From NCBI GenBank assembly GCA_023053685.1, contig JALIGW010000002.1, positions 248,535,856 to 248,599,855 of the forward strand: a stretch of 64,000 nucleotides of DNA. Reading direction: 5' to 3'. The translations under genes and the position numbers were made by a program. Below the pieces are notes generated by a model. The model saw only the letters and a program-made list of their open reading frames with translations, was not told the DNA's origin and ran no database searches. Numbering within the stretch: position 1 is the stretch's first letter; each line of letters opens with the position of its first letter. This document shows positions 32,140-42,209 of the stretch, one piece after another. Origin of the DNA: Diadophis punctatus similis (taxonomy: Eukaryota; Chordata; Lepidosauria; Squamata; Dipsadidae).

Positions 32140-34428
32140 TCAATCTCTCTCTCCTGTGTGAGACCTCTGGTGTATCACAAGTTGGGAATTCTGATTGAAA
32201 CTTTTGCCACAAACAGGACACTCATACGGTTTCTCTCCTGTGTGAGTCCGATGGTGTATCATCATGTTGGAATTCTGACTGAAACGTTTGCCACAAACAG
32301 GACACTCATACGGTTTCTCTCTTGTGTGAGTCCTCTGGTGTGTCACCAGGCTTGAATTCTGACTGAAACCTTTCCCACAATCAGGACATTCAAAGGGTTT
32401 CTCTCCTGTGTGAGTCCTCTGGTGTTCCAACAGGCAGCTTTTGTATCTGAACCTTTTCCCACAATAAGGACATTCATACGGTTTTTCTCTTGTGCGAGTC
32501 CTCTGGTGTTTCACCAAGCTGGAATTGTCAATGAAACTTCTCCCAGAAACTGGACACTCATACGGTTTCTCTCCTGCGTGAGTCCTCTGGTGTTTCACCA
32601 TTTGGGACTTCTGACAGAATTTTTTGCCACAAACAGAACACTCATATGGTTTCTCTCCTGTGTGAGTCCTCTGGTGTACCACCATTTGGGACTTCTGACA
32701 GAAACTTTTGCCACAATCAGGACATTCAAAGGGTTTCTCGCCTGTGTGAGTCCTCTGGTGTATCACCATTAGGGACGTCTGACAGAATTTTTTTCCACAA
32801 ACAGCACACTCATACGGTTTCTCTCCTGTGTGAGTCCTCTGGTGTATTACCAGGAGGCTTTTGTGACTGAACCTTTTTCCACAGAAAGGGCATTCAAAGG
32901 ATTTATCTCCTATGTGTGTCCTCTTGTGACTGATGAGCTGGCATTTTCTAATGAAACATTCCCCACAATATGGACACTGGTATGATTTCTCACCCGGGTG
33001 AGTTCTCTGGTGCTTCAACAGGTTGGAATTGTCAATGAAACGTTTTCCACAAACCGGACACTCATATGGTTTCTCTCCTGTGTGAGTCCTCTGGTGACTG
33101 ATGACCTCAGATTTTGTAATGAAAGTTTTCCCACAATCAGGACATTCAATGGGTTTCTCTCCTGTATGAGCCCTCTGGTGCATCACCAGTCTGGAATTCT
33201 TAGTGAAACATTTTCCACAAAGAGCACATTCAAAGGGTTTCTCGCCTGCGTGAGTCCTCTGGTGTATCATCATATGGGAATTCTGACGGAAACTTTTGCC
33301 ACAAACAGGACACTCATACGGTTTCTCTCCTGTGTGAGTCCTCTGGTGAATCACCAGGCGGCTTTTGTGACTGAACCTTTTCCCACAGAAAGAGCATTCA
33401 AATGGTTTATCTCCTGTGTGTGTAATCTGGTGACTGATGACCTCGGATTTTGTAATGAAACTTTTCCGACAATCAGGACATTCAAACGGTTTCTCTCCTG
33501 TGTGAGTCTTCTGGTGAATCACTAGGCTGGAGTTGTGTCTGAAACTTTTCCCACAATCAGGACATTCAAACGGTTTCTCTCCTGTGTGAGTCCTCTGGTG
33601 CTTCACCAGGTTGGAATGGTCAACGAAACGTTTCCCACAAACTGGACACTCATATGGTTTCTCTCCTGTATGAGTCCTCTGATGACTGATGACTGCATAT
33701 TTTGTAATGAAACTTTTCCCACAATCAGGACATTCAAAGGGTTTCTCTCCTGTGTGAGTCTTCTGGTGAATCACTAGGCTGGAGTTGTGTCTGAAACTTT
33801 TCCCACAATCAGGACATTCAAACGGTTTCTCTCCTGTGTGAATCCTCTGGTGTACCACCAGGTGAGAATTGTGATTGAAACTTTTCCCACAATCAGGACA
33901 TTCAAACGGTTTCTCTCCTGTGTGAGTCTTCTGGTGAATCACTAGGCTGGAGTTGTGTCTGAAACTTTTCCCACAATCAGGACATTCAAACGGTTTCTCT
34001 CCTGTGTGAGTCCTCTGGTGCTTCACCAGGTTGGAATGGTCAATGAAACGTTTCCCACAAACCGGACACTCATATGGTTTCTCTCCTGTATGAGTCCTCT
34101 GATGACTGATGACCGCATATTTTGTAATGAAACTTTTCCCACAATCAGGACATTCAAAGGGTTTCTCTCCTGTGTGAGTCTTCTGGTGAATCACTAGGCT
34201 GGAGTTGTGTCTGAAACTTTTCCCACAATCAGGACATTCAAACGGTTTCTCTCCTGTGTGAATCCTCTGGTGTACCACCAGGTGAGAATTGCGATTGAAA
34301 CTTTTCCCACAATCAGGACATTCATATGGTTTCTCTCCTGTATGTGTTCTCTGATGCATCACAAGGTGGGAATTTGCAGTGAAACATTTCCCACAATCAG
34401 AACAGTCATATTTCTTTTTTGTGTACAT
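32140..34428 (-). CDS. C2H2 zinc-finger protein, 27 fingers (ZNF-2)
   Basis: 762-residue frame without interruption: a six-residue leader (MYTKKK) and 27 consecutive 28-residue C2H2 fingers with TGEKP-type linkers; expected role is nuclear DNA binding. Twenty-six fingers keep all ligands. Finger 23 (residues 651-678) is damaged: the second Cys is Ser (CPVSGRSF) and the final His is Arg. Fingers 2-6 and 7-11 are a tandem duplication of a five-finger block (420 bp each, about half a dozen differences); fingers 3, 6, 8 and 11 share the same helix (RHNSSLVIH). Start chosen as the first ATG after the shared upstream TAG. No effector domain in the exon. Promoter block P2 lies 3.7 kb upstream. The long intact frame is the best argument for function in this window. 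Confidence 0.88.
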   Translation of the reverse strand: MYTKKKYDCSDCGKCFTANSHLVMHQRTHTGEKPYECPDCGKSFNRNSHLVVHQRIHTGEKPFECPDCGKSFRHNSSLVIHQKTHTGEKPFECPDCGKSFITKYAVISHQRTHTGEKPYECPVCGKRFIDHSNLVKHQRTHTGEKPFECPDCGKSFRHNSSLVIHQKTHTGEKPFECPDCGKSFNHNSHLVVHQRIHTGEKPFECPDCGKSFRHNSSLVIHQKTHTGEKPFECPDCGKSFITKYAVISHQRTHTGEKPYECPVCGKRFVDHSNLVKHQRTHTGEKPFECPDCGKSFRHNSSLVIHQKTHTGEKPFECPDCRKSFITKSEVISHQITHTGDKPFECSFCGKRFSHKSRLVIHQRTHTGEKPYECPVCGKSFRQNSHMMIHQRTHAGEKPFECALCGKCFTKNSRLVMHQRAHTGEKPIECPDCGKTFITKSEVISHQRTHTGEKPYECPVCGKRFIDNSNLLKHQRTHPGEKSYQCPYCGECFIRKCQLISHKRTHIGDKSFECPFCGKRFSHKSLLVIHQRTHTGEKPYECAVCGKKFCQTSLMVIHQRTHTGEKPFECPDCGKSFCQKSQMVVHQRTHTGEKPYECSVCGKKFCQKSQMVKHQRTHAGEKPYECPVSGRSFIDNSSLVKHQRTRTREKPYECPYCGKRFRYKSCLLEHQRTHTGEKPFECPDCGKGFSQNSSLVTHQRTHTREKPYECPVCGKRFSQNSNMMIHHRTHTGEKPYECPVCGKSFNQNSQLVIHQRSHTGERD
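33487..34326 (-). repeat. Tandem duplication of five finger codons blocks (2 x 420 bp)
   Basis: 33907-34326 (fingers 2-6) and 33487-33906 (fingers 7-11) align end to end with only a few substitutions, for example CAACGAAACG versus CAATGAAACG and TGACTGCATA versus TGACCGCATA on the plus strand. Register is exactly five fingers, as expected from unequal exchange within the array. Confidence 0.95.
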
Positions 34429-34517
34429 CCTCTAGTGTATCACCAGGCCGGAGTTCAGACCGAAACTTTTCGCAGAATCAGAGCATTCGAAGGGTTTCTA
34501 CGTGGTGTGAGTTGCCA
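34429..34517 (-). pseudogene. Decayed finger 5-prime of ZNF-2
   Basis: In frame upstream of the start: ECSDSAKSFGLNSGLVIH followed by TAG and AGG ATG. The second Cys is Ser and the Gln of HQR is the stop. The debris is shorter than in the other copies because the Tigger-like remnant follows at once. Confidence 0.8.
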
Positions 34518-34601
34518 TGCATGGTCATAAGTGAGTTTTTTCAGTGGCGTTGTAACTTTGAACAGTCACTAAATGAACTGCTGTAAGTTGAGGACTACCT
34601 G
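34518..34601 (-). mobile_element. Tigger-like MITE remnant
   Basis: GTCATAAGTGAGTTTTTTCAG...TAAGTTGAGGACTACCTG. Shortest of the four orthologous remnants (7231, 46600, 55982). Confidence 0.65.
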
Positions 34602-35066
34602 TAATGTATCCTTGTGTTCCGCATAGTCTACTTTTTCCAGTTTGAAATCTCTTTGATCCCCTGCTAGAGAGGAGAAGAATTTTGTGGTTTTCTGAAGGAA
34701 ATGGAAAATATTTTGATTTCTGGCTGGATTTGTTTTCCTTTTTAACATTGCTTGTTATTCTCAGTTGTCCAGAGTGCTCTTATTGGCATCCTCTTTGCCT
34801 GTAAGATTCAAAGACAAGAGTAACTTTTGTGGTTTATAAAATGGTTGCAGAATATGTAAAAGAAAAAGAAAATCATATACATTAAAGGTAAAAAGCAATT
34901 ATGCCACAATGCTAAAATAACCTTTGATTAATTATAATTTATTTGACACATTGAAGACTACCAAGATCCAAGTCCACATTTGCATTCAATCATGAAATTC
35001 TCTTGTTGACTTGAGTCAATACAAATTCTTTGGATAGAATTGCTGTAATTAAGATGAATACAACAA
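34602..35066. other. ZNF-2 upstream flank, no gene seen
   Basis: AT-rich DNA shared with 7394-7800 and 56183-56650. No conserved ORF and no effector-domain exon recognised. Confidence 0.5.
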
Positions 35067-35314
35067 ATAGCAATAGCAATAGCACTTGGACTTATATACC
35101 GCTTCATAGTACTTCACAGCCCTCTCTAAACGGTTTACAGAATCAGCATATTGCCCCCAATAATCTGGGTCCTCATTTTACCGACCTCAGAAGGATGGAA
35201 GGCTGAGTCAACCTTGAGCCTGGTGAGATTCGATCTGCCAAACTGTTGGCAGCCGGTGATCAGCAGAAGTAGCCTGCAGTACTGCATTCTACCCACTGAG
35301 CCACCATGACTCTT
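35067..35314 (-). mobile_element. tRNA-derived SINE, minus orientation
   Basis: Left end is the 3-prime tail (ATAGCAATAGCAATAGCAC, TATATACCGCTTCATAG), the body has AATCTGGGTCCTCATTTTACC, and the tRNA-like head is at the right. Copy 4 (about 56655) lacks it, so it inserted after the old duplication. Confidence 0.85.
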
Positions 35315-35334
35315 GAAAGTACAATACAAAGAAT

Positions 35335-35595
35335 AGAATAATACAGTTGGAAGGGATCTTGAAGGTCTTCTAGTCTAATCCTCTGCTCTTCTCAAGTAAT
35401 AGACCTTATATATATCATTTGTCATTTCAGACAAGTGGCCATCAAATCTCTTTCTGAAAGCCTCTAGTGATGAAGCACCCAAAACTTCTGAATACAAGTT
35501 ATTCCATTGGTTGATTGCTATAATCATTAGGAATGTTCTCTTTAGTTCTAGGTTGCTTCTCTCTTTGGTTAGTTTCCATCCGTTGTTTAAACAAT
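35335..35595 (-). mobile_element. CR1 3-prime end, minus orientation
   Basis: AGTTGGAAGGGATCTTGAAGG and the following words are the reverse complement of the CR1 3-prime UTR and ORF2 end. Orthologous to 56655-57060. L1 sequence follows directly in both. Confidence 0.8.
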
Positions 35596-36210
35596 GGCAG
35601 ATGGAGATCTCTAAGTTTATATTGCAGGGGGGGAAACAAGAATTAAATATAAATTATTGCAAGTTTCTAAGGAAAGAATAGGTTGGGTTTATCGGATTTG
35701 ATATTGTGCTTTGATCCTTGTTGTTTTGTTTGGCAAAAAGAGTGGGTGGCTCTCCGAATTAAGAGGTTACTTGAGCGAGAGGGCCGTGAATTAGATTTTG
35801 ATGGCACAACTATTTATGGTATGATATGGTTAGGGAATGATATAAAGGCAATGAATTTTGGAAATGTAAAGCAGAGCTTTTTATCATTTATGGTGGACAT
35901 CTGACAAAGCAAAGAAATGTTGGAGTAAAATACACATCTTAATACAGAAGACTATTAAAGTGAATATGAAGAGAAAAGCACATAGGGTTTATTTTAGGCT
36001 TAATGGATAAAGAACTTGGGGAAAAAATGAAACATTGATGTCATATCAATGGAAAAATGGAAGAATATTTTCATTCCAGAATGAATGAATGGCTGCAAAA
36101 CCTGATGGAGTTAATAGAGATGGATAAATTGATTGCTTTGATTTAAGAAAAGAACACAATTTTATTTTTACATGGAAACTGATTTTGGACTTTGATCTTG
36201 AGATAGAGAA
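35596..36210 (+). pseudogene. L1 LINE ORF2 C-terminal remnant, module copy 2
   Basis: KQWQMEISKFILQGGKQELN matches the L1 ORF2 region after RT; a KEWVAL...LLEREG segment follows near 35740-35800. Multiple stops and frame changes. Same insertion as 57100-57765 and the right half of 12236-13260. Confidence 0.75.
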
Positions 36211-37689
36211 AAATGAAGTTTGATTTTGGGTTTTGTTGATTGTTGGCTAGTTTATATTATCATATAAAAGTAAATAGTTGAGTTTTTATGTTAGTACCTT
36301 ATTCTAGCGCACCAAAAGGAATCAGAAGTCAATGCTTTTACTTTTCCCCTTAATCCTACACTTTTCTCGCTTGCCTTTTCCTCCCTTCTTTTACCATTAT
36401 TTTCATTTTTCATTGCACTTTTGTATTTTATATTTTCATCAATTAATAACATTTTTGTGAAGAAAAACCAAATTCTTAGCACTGCAAAGGGTTATTATGA
36501 AATACAGTATATCTGGAAGTGCTAGGGATCGATTATACAATTGTAGATACTGTGTATGCATACAGAGAAAAGTACAAATAAAGAAACCTACAAATTTATA
36601 TATCTGGAAAATCCATATATTTTCAGCCTGAAAAATGTCCCAAAGAGGTTACAGTCAAACCTTTCAAACTACTTTTAGAGATGTGGGGTTTTAACTGATG
36701 AAATGATGCCTAAAGCCTCGGCAAGATTTGTAGCAAGAGTTTTGCCCGTGGAAGTCCTGAGATTGAAGTAAGGACAGAAAACACTTTCCACAACCACTTA
36801 TTCCTATTGAAGTAGTCCTCACTTACTGACTGCATTTGGGACTGGCATCTGTGTCACTAAGCAGCTTGATCATGAAGCATGATGTCACGTGAGGGTGCCA
36901 ACTTACATCTGTTCCTCTGCAGTGGGTTGTTAAAGGAAATTCCACCTGACTGTGGCCTGCAACCTCCTGCCAGCATCCCACAGATTTTGCTTGTGTGAAG
37001 CCAGCTGGGAAGGTCACAAATGGAGAACAGGACTGTGGGATGCTGCAACCATCATGAATGTGCACCGGTTGGTAAGAATCCAAATTGGTGCAACTCCTTT
37101 TCCTGCATCTTCATAACTACAAGAACTACTGACTTGTTCAGGTCACTGAAGAAATGCTATGATAACCACAGATTTCTGGACCAGGTCTGCATCTGCTTTT
37201 GCAGTGCCATAGTAACTTTGAAGACTCATGAAACAAATGGTAAGGAAGGACTACCTATAGAAACTGAACAGCCCAAAACGTCCTCAATAGGATCTTTTTA
37301 GTTGAACCTGGTTAATACATGGATGGGGCACCAATAGGAAATACTGCGCTTCTTGGCTAGACATGGAAGTAAAAAAATCAAAATGACACAGTGGCAGATC
37401 AATGCAATATTATTGCCAAGAAAACATAACAGGGTCCATAACAGAACAAAAGAGTTGAAAGGGGGCTTGGAAATCTGCCAGTCCAACCCCTTGCTGAAGC
37501 AGGAGGCCCTGACAAAAATGACAACTTTATCACCCAAAAGATAGAGGATGGAATTAGAGGGTCAGCTATACTGGACTTAATACTAAGAGAGAAGACATGA
37601 AAGAGCAACAAACATATTTGGGGGTTTGAGATTAAAACATACAAACCAGGAATTGGGTATCTATATAGAAGGAGGAGGGGTGAAATCCT
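36211..37689. repeat. Duplicated intergenic flank, module copy 2
   Basis: Corresponds to 13261-14925 without the hAT element: at 37250-37262 the text GGACTACCTATAGAAACTG is the unoccupied site. 36815-37060 is Tigger-like. No gene seen. Confidence 0.65.
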
Positions 37690-37975
37690 CGCAGTCTTCC
37701 AATATCTGAGGGGCTGCCACAAAGGAGAGGGGCTCAACCTCTTCTCCAGACCATCTGAAGGCAGAACAGGAAACAATGGATGGAAACGAACCAAGGAGAG
37801 AAGCAACCTAGAAACAAGGAGACATTTCCTGACTGTGAGAACAATTAACCGGTTTTCCTGCAGAAGTTGTGGCTGCTCCATCACTGGAGGCTTTCAGGAA
37901 GACATTGGACAGCCATGAGCCTGAAATGTATAAGGTCTCCTGCACGAGCAAGGGGCTGGACTAGTTGACCTCAAA
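37690..37975 (+). mobile_element. CR1 3-prime end beside P2
   Basis: Same insertion as 14920-15235: GAGGGGCTGCCACAAAGGAG...GGACTAGTTGACCTCAAAG. The left breakpoint of tandem unit A (37706) falls inside it. Confidence 0.85.
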
Positions 37976-38099
37976 GCTCCCTTCCAACTGTTCTTCCACA
38001 TTCTAGTTGCTTCTCTGCTTCCATGCCGTGGAGGGAACCAAACAGCCTGAGTTGCTCCCGGATTCTCCTCCGACCTGCCCTCAACTCACCTGATCCAGC

Positions 38100-38335
38100 T
38101 GATGCTTCCATTCTTGGAAGAGGCACGAGAGCCTCTCTGCACGCCACTCTCCCCTCGTGTTCCGTGAGTGTTCCGGAAGAGGAAGTTCCTCTGTGCGTCT
38201 CGTCTCTTCTCCTTCCATCCTTTCTAGCAATACAGTACTCGATGGTTTTAACTCCTTTAAGCTCAACCAGAGAGGCCGCTATTGTACTGTTGGCTTTCTA
38301 GTCACAGATGCTGCCATCTTGCGATAGGAGGCCGA
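38100..38335 (-). promoter_or_regulatory. Proposed promoter and first exon of ZNF-2 (P2)
   Basis: Minus-strand order: a YY1-like CAAGATGGCAGC near 38311-38322, an ETS-like pair (plus strand CCGGAAGAGGAAG at 38172), then exon end AG and splice donor GTGAGT (exon edge 38100). About 3.7 kb upstream of the ZNF-2 array with no competing gene between. Conserved nearly base for base in P3. Promoter activity is inferred. Confidence 0.5.
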
Positions 38336-38624
38336 AAGACAGGCTTGTCCTACTTTACCAACGGCATTGGCCAGATGGTCTCGCTGATTACGTGCTATCA
38401 AACATTTTCAGCCTCCTAGCAACCTATCTTTGCAACTGAGCCAAGTGAAATAATGAAATGTGTAAATGTCTTTGTTGTTGTTCTCTGCGCTTTTTCTAGA
38501 GTGAACACCTTTTTTTGTATCCTGGTGACCAAAACTGGATGTAGTATCCTTCCCCGTCCCAAAGTTTTTTATTTCATTTATCATGTTTACATTCACAAAT
38601 ATACCATTTAACAGGATAACAGAT

Positions 38625-38700
38625 TAACAGAGTTGGAAGGGACCTTGTAGGTCATCTAGTCCAACCCCCCCCCAATCAAGCAGGAGACCCTACACCGTTT
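38625..38700 (-). mobile_element. Short CR1 3-prime end, minus orientation
   Basis: CAGAGTTGGAAGGGACCTTG and CATCTAGTCCAACC followed by a C-run. Copy in unit B at 47805-47882 with a different C-run length. Confidence 0.75.
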
Positions 38701-38789
38701 CCGACAAATTGGACTGCCATTTCATTTTCTAATTCTTAATACAATCGTCCCATACATATTTTCAATTCATCAATACAATTATTGTTTTT

Positions 38790-39045
38790 ATTCTGTCGAG
38801 ACTGCTTTTCTGCCATCCCATGGCCCCCTTTTTATTTTCCACAACTCTTCTCCTTCTCCTCCCCCTCTACCTTTTTTACTTTCCTCTCCCCAGCCTTCCA
38901 TCCTTCTCTACTTCCCTTTCCTCTCCCCTACTCCTCTCCTCTTCCGTCCCCTTGCCCTCTCTCTTATCCTCCTTACCCTCCTCTCTCTTTCTTCTTTCCT
39001 CCTCCCCCTCCTCCCCCTCCTCTCTTCTATTGTTGTGTTCTTTTA
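38790..39045. repeat. Pyrimidine-rich tract, unit A
   Basis: CTCCTCCCCC-type low-complexity sequence on the plus strand. It creates overlapping Ser/Pro/Phe/Leu frames on the plus strand and a Glu/Arg-rich one on the minus strand, none of them credible genes. Unit B copy at 47974-48229. Confidence 0.85.
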
Positions 39046-39254
39046 TTCTAATATATCTTGGGATGGCATTCCAGCAATCTCGATTCATTACTTATTTAAA
39101 AATCTCTTCTCTATTTCTTCTTTACATTTTTCACTTATTCATATATTTCATTATTCATGTATATTTGTCAAATATACCTTTTCTATACTTTTTGGATGCA
39201 GTATCCTACTGAAGTTTTACCTACAGTATATAGTGTAACACAGTACTAACACTT

Positions 39255-39429
39255 CAAGTGATCTTGACACTGTCTCTGTGATGCTGCAGACTTGGACTGA
39301 ATTGACTTTTTTGCCATTTACATCACACTTCTAGCTCATATGTAAATGATTCTAGGTCCCTCTCACAGTTACTACTCTTGAGCCAGGTACAACCTCTTCT
39401 ATAGATGTGTGTTTAGCTTTTCTTGCCTA
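39255..39429 (-). mobile_element. CR1 fragment, minus orientation (left part)
   Basis: GATCTTGACACTGTCTCTGTG and CATATGTAAATGATTCTAGG words continue after the LTR insertion at 40015. The uninterrupted version is at 61725-61890. Unit B copy at 48440-48613. Confidence 0.7.
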
Positions 39430-39433
39430 AGTG

Positions 39434-40014
39434 TGTTGTAAGGAATATCCTGAGTTTGGTTCCAAGTGGGGAAAAAGACACTGGAAGCATGGTGACTGCT
39501 TGGAAAGATGGTTTAATGGTGGACAGCAGGACCACATGGTCTGAGGTCCTGGGGAAAGGGGGATCACATGCCTCAAAGATGTTGAAGAAGAAGAGAAGAG
39601 GGGAGATGCTGAGAGTCCCTTGGTTTTATGCCCTCTCTTGGGCCCTGACCCGGGGCCTCCTGCTCCTGTGCAAGAAATGCACTTTGAATGGCTGTCAAAA
39701 CTCCCATGGGGCCATGCAGGGGCAACTCTGTAGGTTGTCCTGAGTCCATGTTTGCTTGAGCCTTGCTGGCTGATGCAATCTTCCCAGGTGCCATGTGGTG
39801 TGATGGGTAGAGGGCTAATCCTATCATGTCCTGAGGGTGAAGGTCGTAATCTCATCACCCTGGAGCTGAAGAGGGGGTGGCAGGGAGCTGCAGGGAGCTG
39901 CTTTGTCTTTAAAACATGTTTTTTTTTCTCATCCAGGGAAACATATTCTTCCTTTTCAATATTCCCTAGGATATTTCATTTTTCTAGGAGAGGGGTGGGT
40001 GCTAACTTCCCTCA
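39434..40014. mobile_element. Solo LTR in unit A
   Basis: Starts TGTTGTAAGG and ends CTTCCCTCA (TG...CA), flanked by AGTG on both sides (39430-39433 and 40015-40018). The equivalent CR1 sequence at 61876-61884 reads through without it (GCCTAAGTGTTAAGACC). Open frames here (for example 39427-39858 minus) lie inside the LTR and are not genes. Confidence 0.85.
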
Positions 40015-40193
40015 AGTGTAAGACCTTATTTTTCTCATCACTGAATTGCATTTTGCTAGAAAGGGCCCAGTGCTCACACGTGTCAAGATCCTTCTGGATC
40101 TTGGGCTTATCTTCTAAAGTGTTGGCTATTTCCCCTCCAACTGTGTGCCATCTGAAAATTTGATGAGTTCCCTTTCAATCTCTTCATCTAAGC

Positions 40194-40315
40194 CAGTGTT
40201 TCCCAACCTTGGCAACTTGAAGACGTCTGGACTTCAACTCCCAGAATTCGCTGGCTGGGGAATTCTGGGAGTTGAAGTCCAGACGTCTTCAAGTTGCCAA
40301 GGTTGGGAAACACTG
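40194..40315. mobile_element. Palindromic hAT MITE in unit A
   Basis: 122-bp palindrome with CAGTGTTTCCCAACC termini flanked by ATCTAAGC (40186-40193 and 40316-40323). Empty sites are at 16084 and 62044. A close relative of 1522-1657, with a shorter loop. Confidence 0.95.
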
Positions 40316-40519
40316 ATCTAAGCCATGCATGAACAAACTGGATATTCTAGATGTAGCACTCAAGCCGCTGTCCCAAAGATGCTTTTCAAAACCCACGTTT
40401 TGCAGGAATAGAGTTCCAAAATTACCAGCAAGCTGCCAACAGAAATCCTGAGGGCTGGGTGCTTCTCCCAAGGCTTGTCTTTGTGATACTTCAAAACAGT
40501 TGGGAGCTTCAGTGCAGAG

Positions 40520-40520
40520 T

Positions 40521-40591
<71 letters not shown>

Positions 40592-40633
40592 TTATTTATT
40601 TATTTTTTATTTATTTATTTATTTATTTATTAT
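40520..40633. repeat. TTTA microsatellite, unit A
   Basis: About 114 bp of TTTA units with a few interruptions, at the 3-prime tail of a minus-oriented retroposon end (GCCGCCCTACTCTCTGAGGA at 40643). Differs in length and purity from unit B (49705-49808). Confidence 0.95.
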
Positions 40634-40960
40634 TCTTATATGCCGCCCTACTCTCTGAGGACTCAGGGCGGCGTACAGCATTTAAAGAACAACTAAACAA
40701 TATAAAATTTAAAAACAGTATTGAAAAAGAATTTTAAAAACATATAAAACCATACATACATGGGGGAGACCTAGGATGTAAAATTGTCTCAGTCACCCCG
40801 CCTGCAGGAAAAGCCATGTCTTGATGGCTTTTCGGAAGGCCAGCGAGGTGGGGATAATTCAGATCTCTGGGGGGAGTTGGTTCCAGAGAGCGGGGGGGCC
40901 CCACAGAGAAGGCCCACAATTAGCAATCAACTAGAGGTGCCAACAGAAACAGAGATGAAA
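40634..40960 (-). mobile_element. Retroposon 3-prime part, minus orientation
   Basis: TATGCCGCCCTACTC...CAGGGCGGCGTACAGC next to the TTTA tail, then CATGTCTTGATGGCTTTTCG and CCCCACAGAGAAGGCCC. Same end family as 21935. The exact LINE or SINE class is not assigned. Unit B copy at 49811-50139. Confidence 0.6.
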
Positions 40961-41299
40961 ATAAGTAACTGCTGCTTGAAACCTCTCTTATGAGTAAACA
41001 GGTAAATATGTTGCTGCCAATCAAACAAGAGGGAATACCTTATGTCTTCCCCTTGATTCAAGATCCCTCTCCATTAAAAAAAATCTCTGAAAATTACTGC
41101 AAATACTGATAGCAGTTAGGAAAGGAGTTTGCATGAAATACCCTCATTTAGGCTGGCATTGTGATGTAGAGCTTTGTTGTGGTATCCAATGTCTCCTGTG
41201 CCTAATTTCATTTTATCCTTGGGGAACATGTAACTCTGTTGGTGGAAAGGGGGAATCAAGTTGTATTTTGGGGTGCAGCTTCATTTTACAGACGAAAAC

Positions 41300-41745
41300 T
41301 CCAAAAGGATCTTGATAGAATTGAACAATGAGCCCTATCCAACGAAATGAAATTTAATGTGGAGAAAAACAAGGTTTTACACCTGGGTGGGAAAAACCAA
41401 AGGTACAAATACAGATTAGGCGAAACCTGGCTCAAAAACAGTAACTGTGAGAGGGACCTTGGAGTCCTAGTGGATGGTCACTTAAGCATGAGCCAGCAGT
41501 GTGCAGCAGCCATCAAAAAACCTAATATACCGGTAATCCCAGTAAACAGGCATAGAATCAAAATCACGTGAAGTATTAGTACCGTTTTATAAAGCCTTAG
41601 TAAGGCCACGCCTGGAATACGGCATCCAGTTTTGGTCACTGCATTACAGAAAATATGTTGAGACTTTGAAAAAAGTGCAGAGAAGACCAACTAAGATGAT
41701 TAAAGGCCTGGAGACTAAAACATATGAAGAACAGTTGCTGCACAT
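41300..41745 (+). mobile_element. CR1 ORF2 C-terminal fragment, unit A
   Basis: MKFNVEKNKVLHLGGKNQ, CERDLGVLVDGHLSM and QQCAAAIKKPN are the end of the CR1 RT domain; VLVRPRLEYGIQFWSL-type and MIKGLETKTYEEQ segments follow in other frames. Unit B copy at 50479-50924. Confidence 0.82.
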
Positions 41746-41747
41746 GC

Positions 41748-42110
41748 CCCCGCCCAGTTTCTGCAAAGGCAGAGCCCCCCCTTGCAGAGCGATCCAAAGA
41801 GGGGAGGGGGATGCTGCAGAAAAGGCCGCCTTCCACCCGTGCAGGCTCCGTGGCTCCGAAGAAGCCCACTGGCTTCTCACCCGGCCACCTGCCTGCTCTC
41901 TTTGCGGATCGGCCCAGCTGACCACTGGCGCCACTCTGGGAACTCGGCCCGCAGTGCCGGGTTGGAAGCCAGGGGCTGCTTTGGAGCCCCAAGTCCCGCA
42001 GAGCCGGCATGGGAGGCACGGGTAGGTGGTGGCCTTTTCTACAGCATCCCCTCTCTTCTTTAGATCGCCCTGCAGGGCTCTGCCTTTGCAGAAATAGGGT
42101 GGGTGGTTTG
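41748..42110. mobile_element. Foldback element of about 360 bp, unit A
   Basis: TTTCTGCAAAGGCAGAGCCC at the left pairs with GGGCTCTGCCTTTGCAGAAA at the right; further inside GATGCTGCAGAAAAGGCC pairs with GGCCTTTTCTACAGCATC. The GC-rich loop is about 150 nt. It ends the CR1 fragment abruptly. Unit B copy at 50927-51289. Frames on both strands mirror each other. Confidence 0.75.
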
Positions 42111-42209
42111 TACGGAGGATTGGCAGGGACGATGTGCGGCCCTCCGGGATGGAGAGCAGGGCAAGAGAAGGCACAATAGGCTGCGCTGCCCCGGCCCCAC
42201 TCAACCACG

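Noticed and set aside
34602..38100. Search for KRAB, SCAN or BTB exons between the finger arrays and promoter blocks
   Set aside because: No matching translation was recognised on the minus strand here or in the equivalent intervals of the other modules; absence by eye is not proof.
38782..39088. Small Pro/Ser/Phe- and Glu/Arg-rich frames (also 47966-48272)
   Set aside because: Products of a pyrimidine-rich low-complexity tract.
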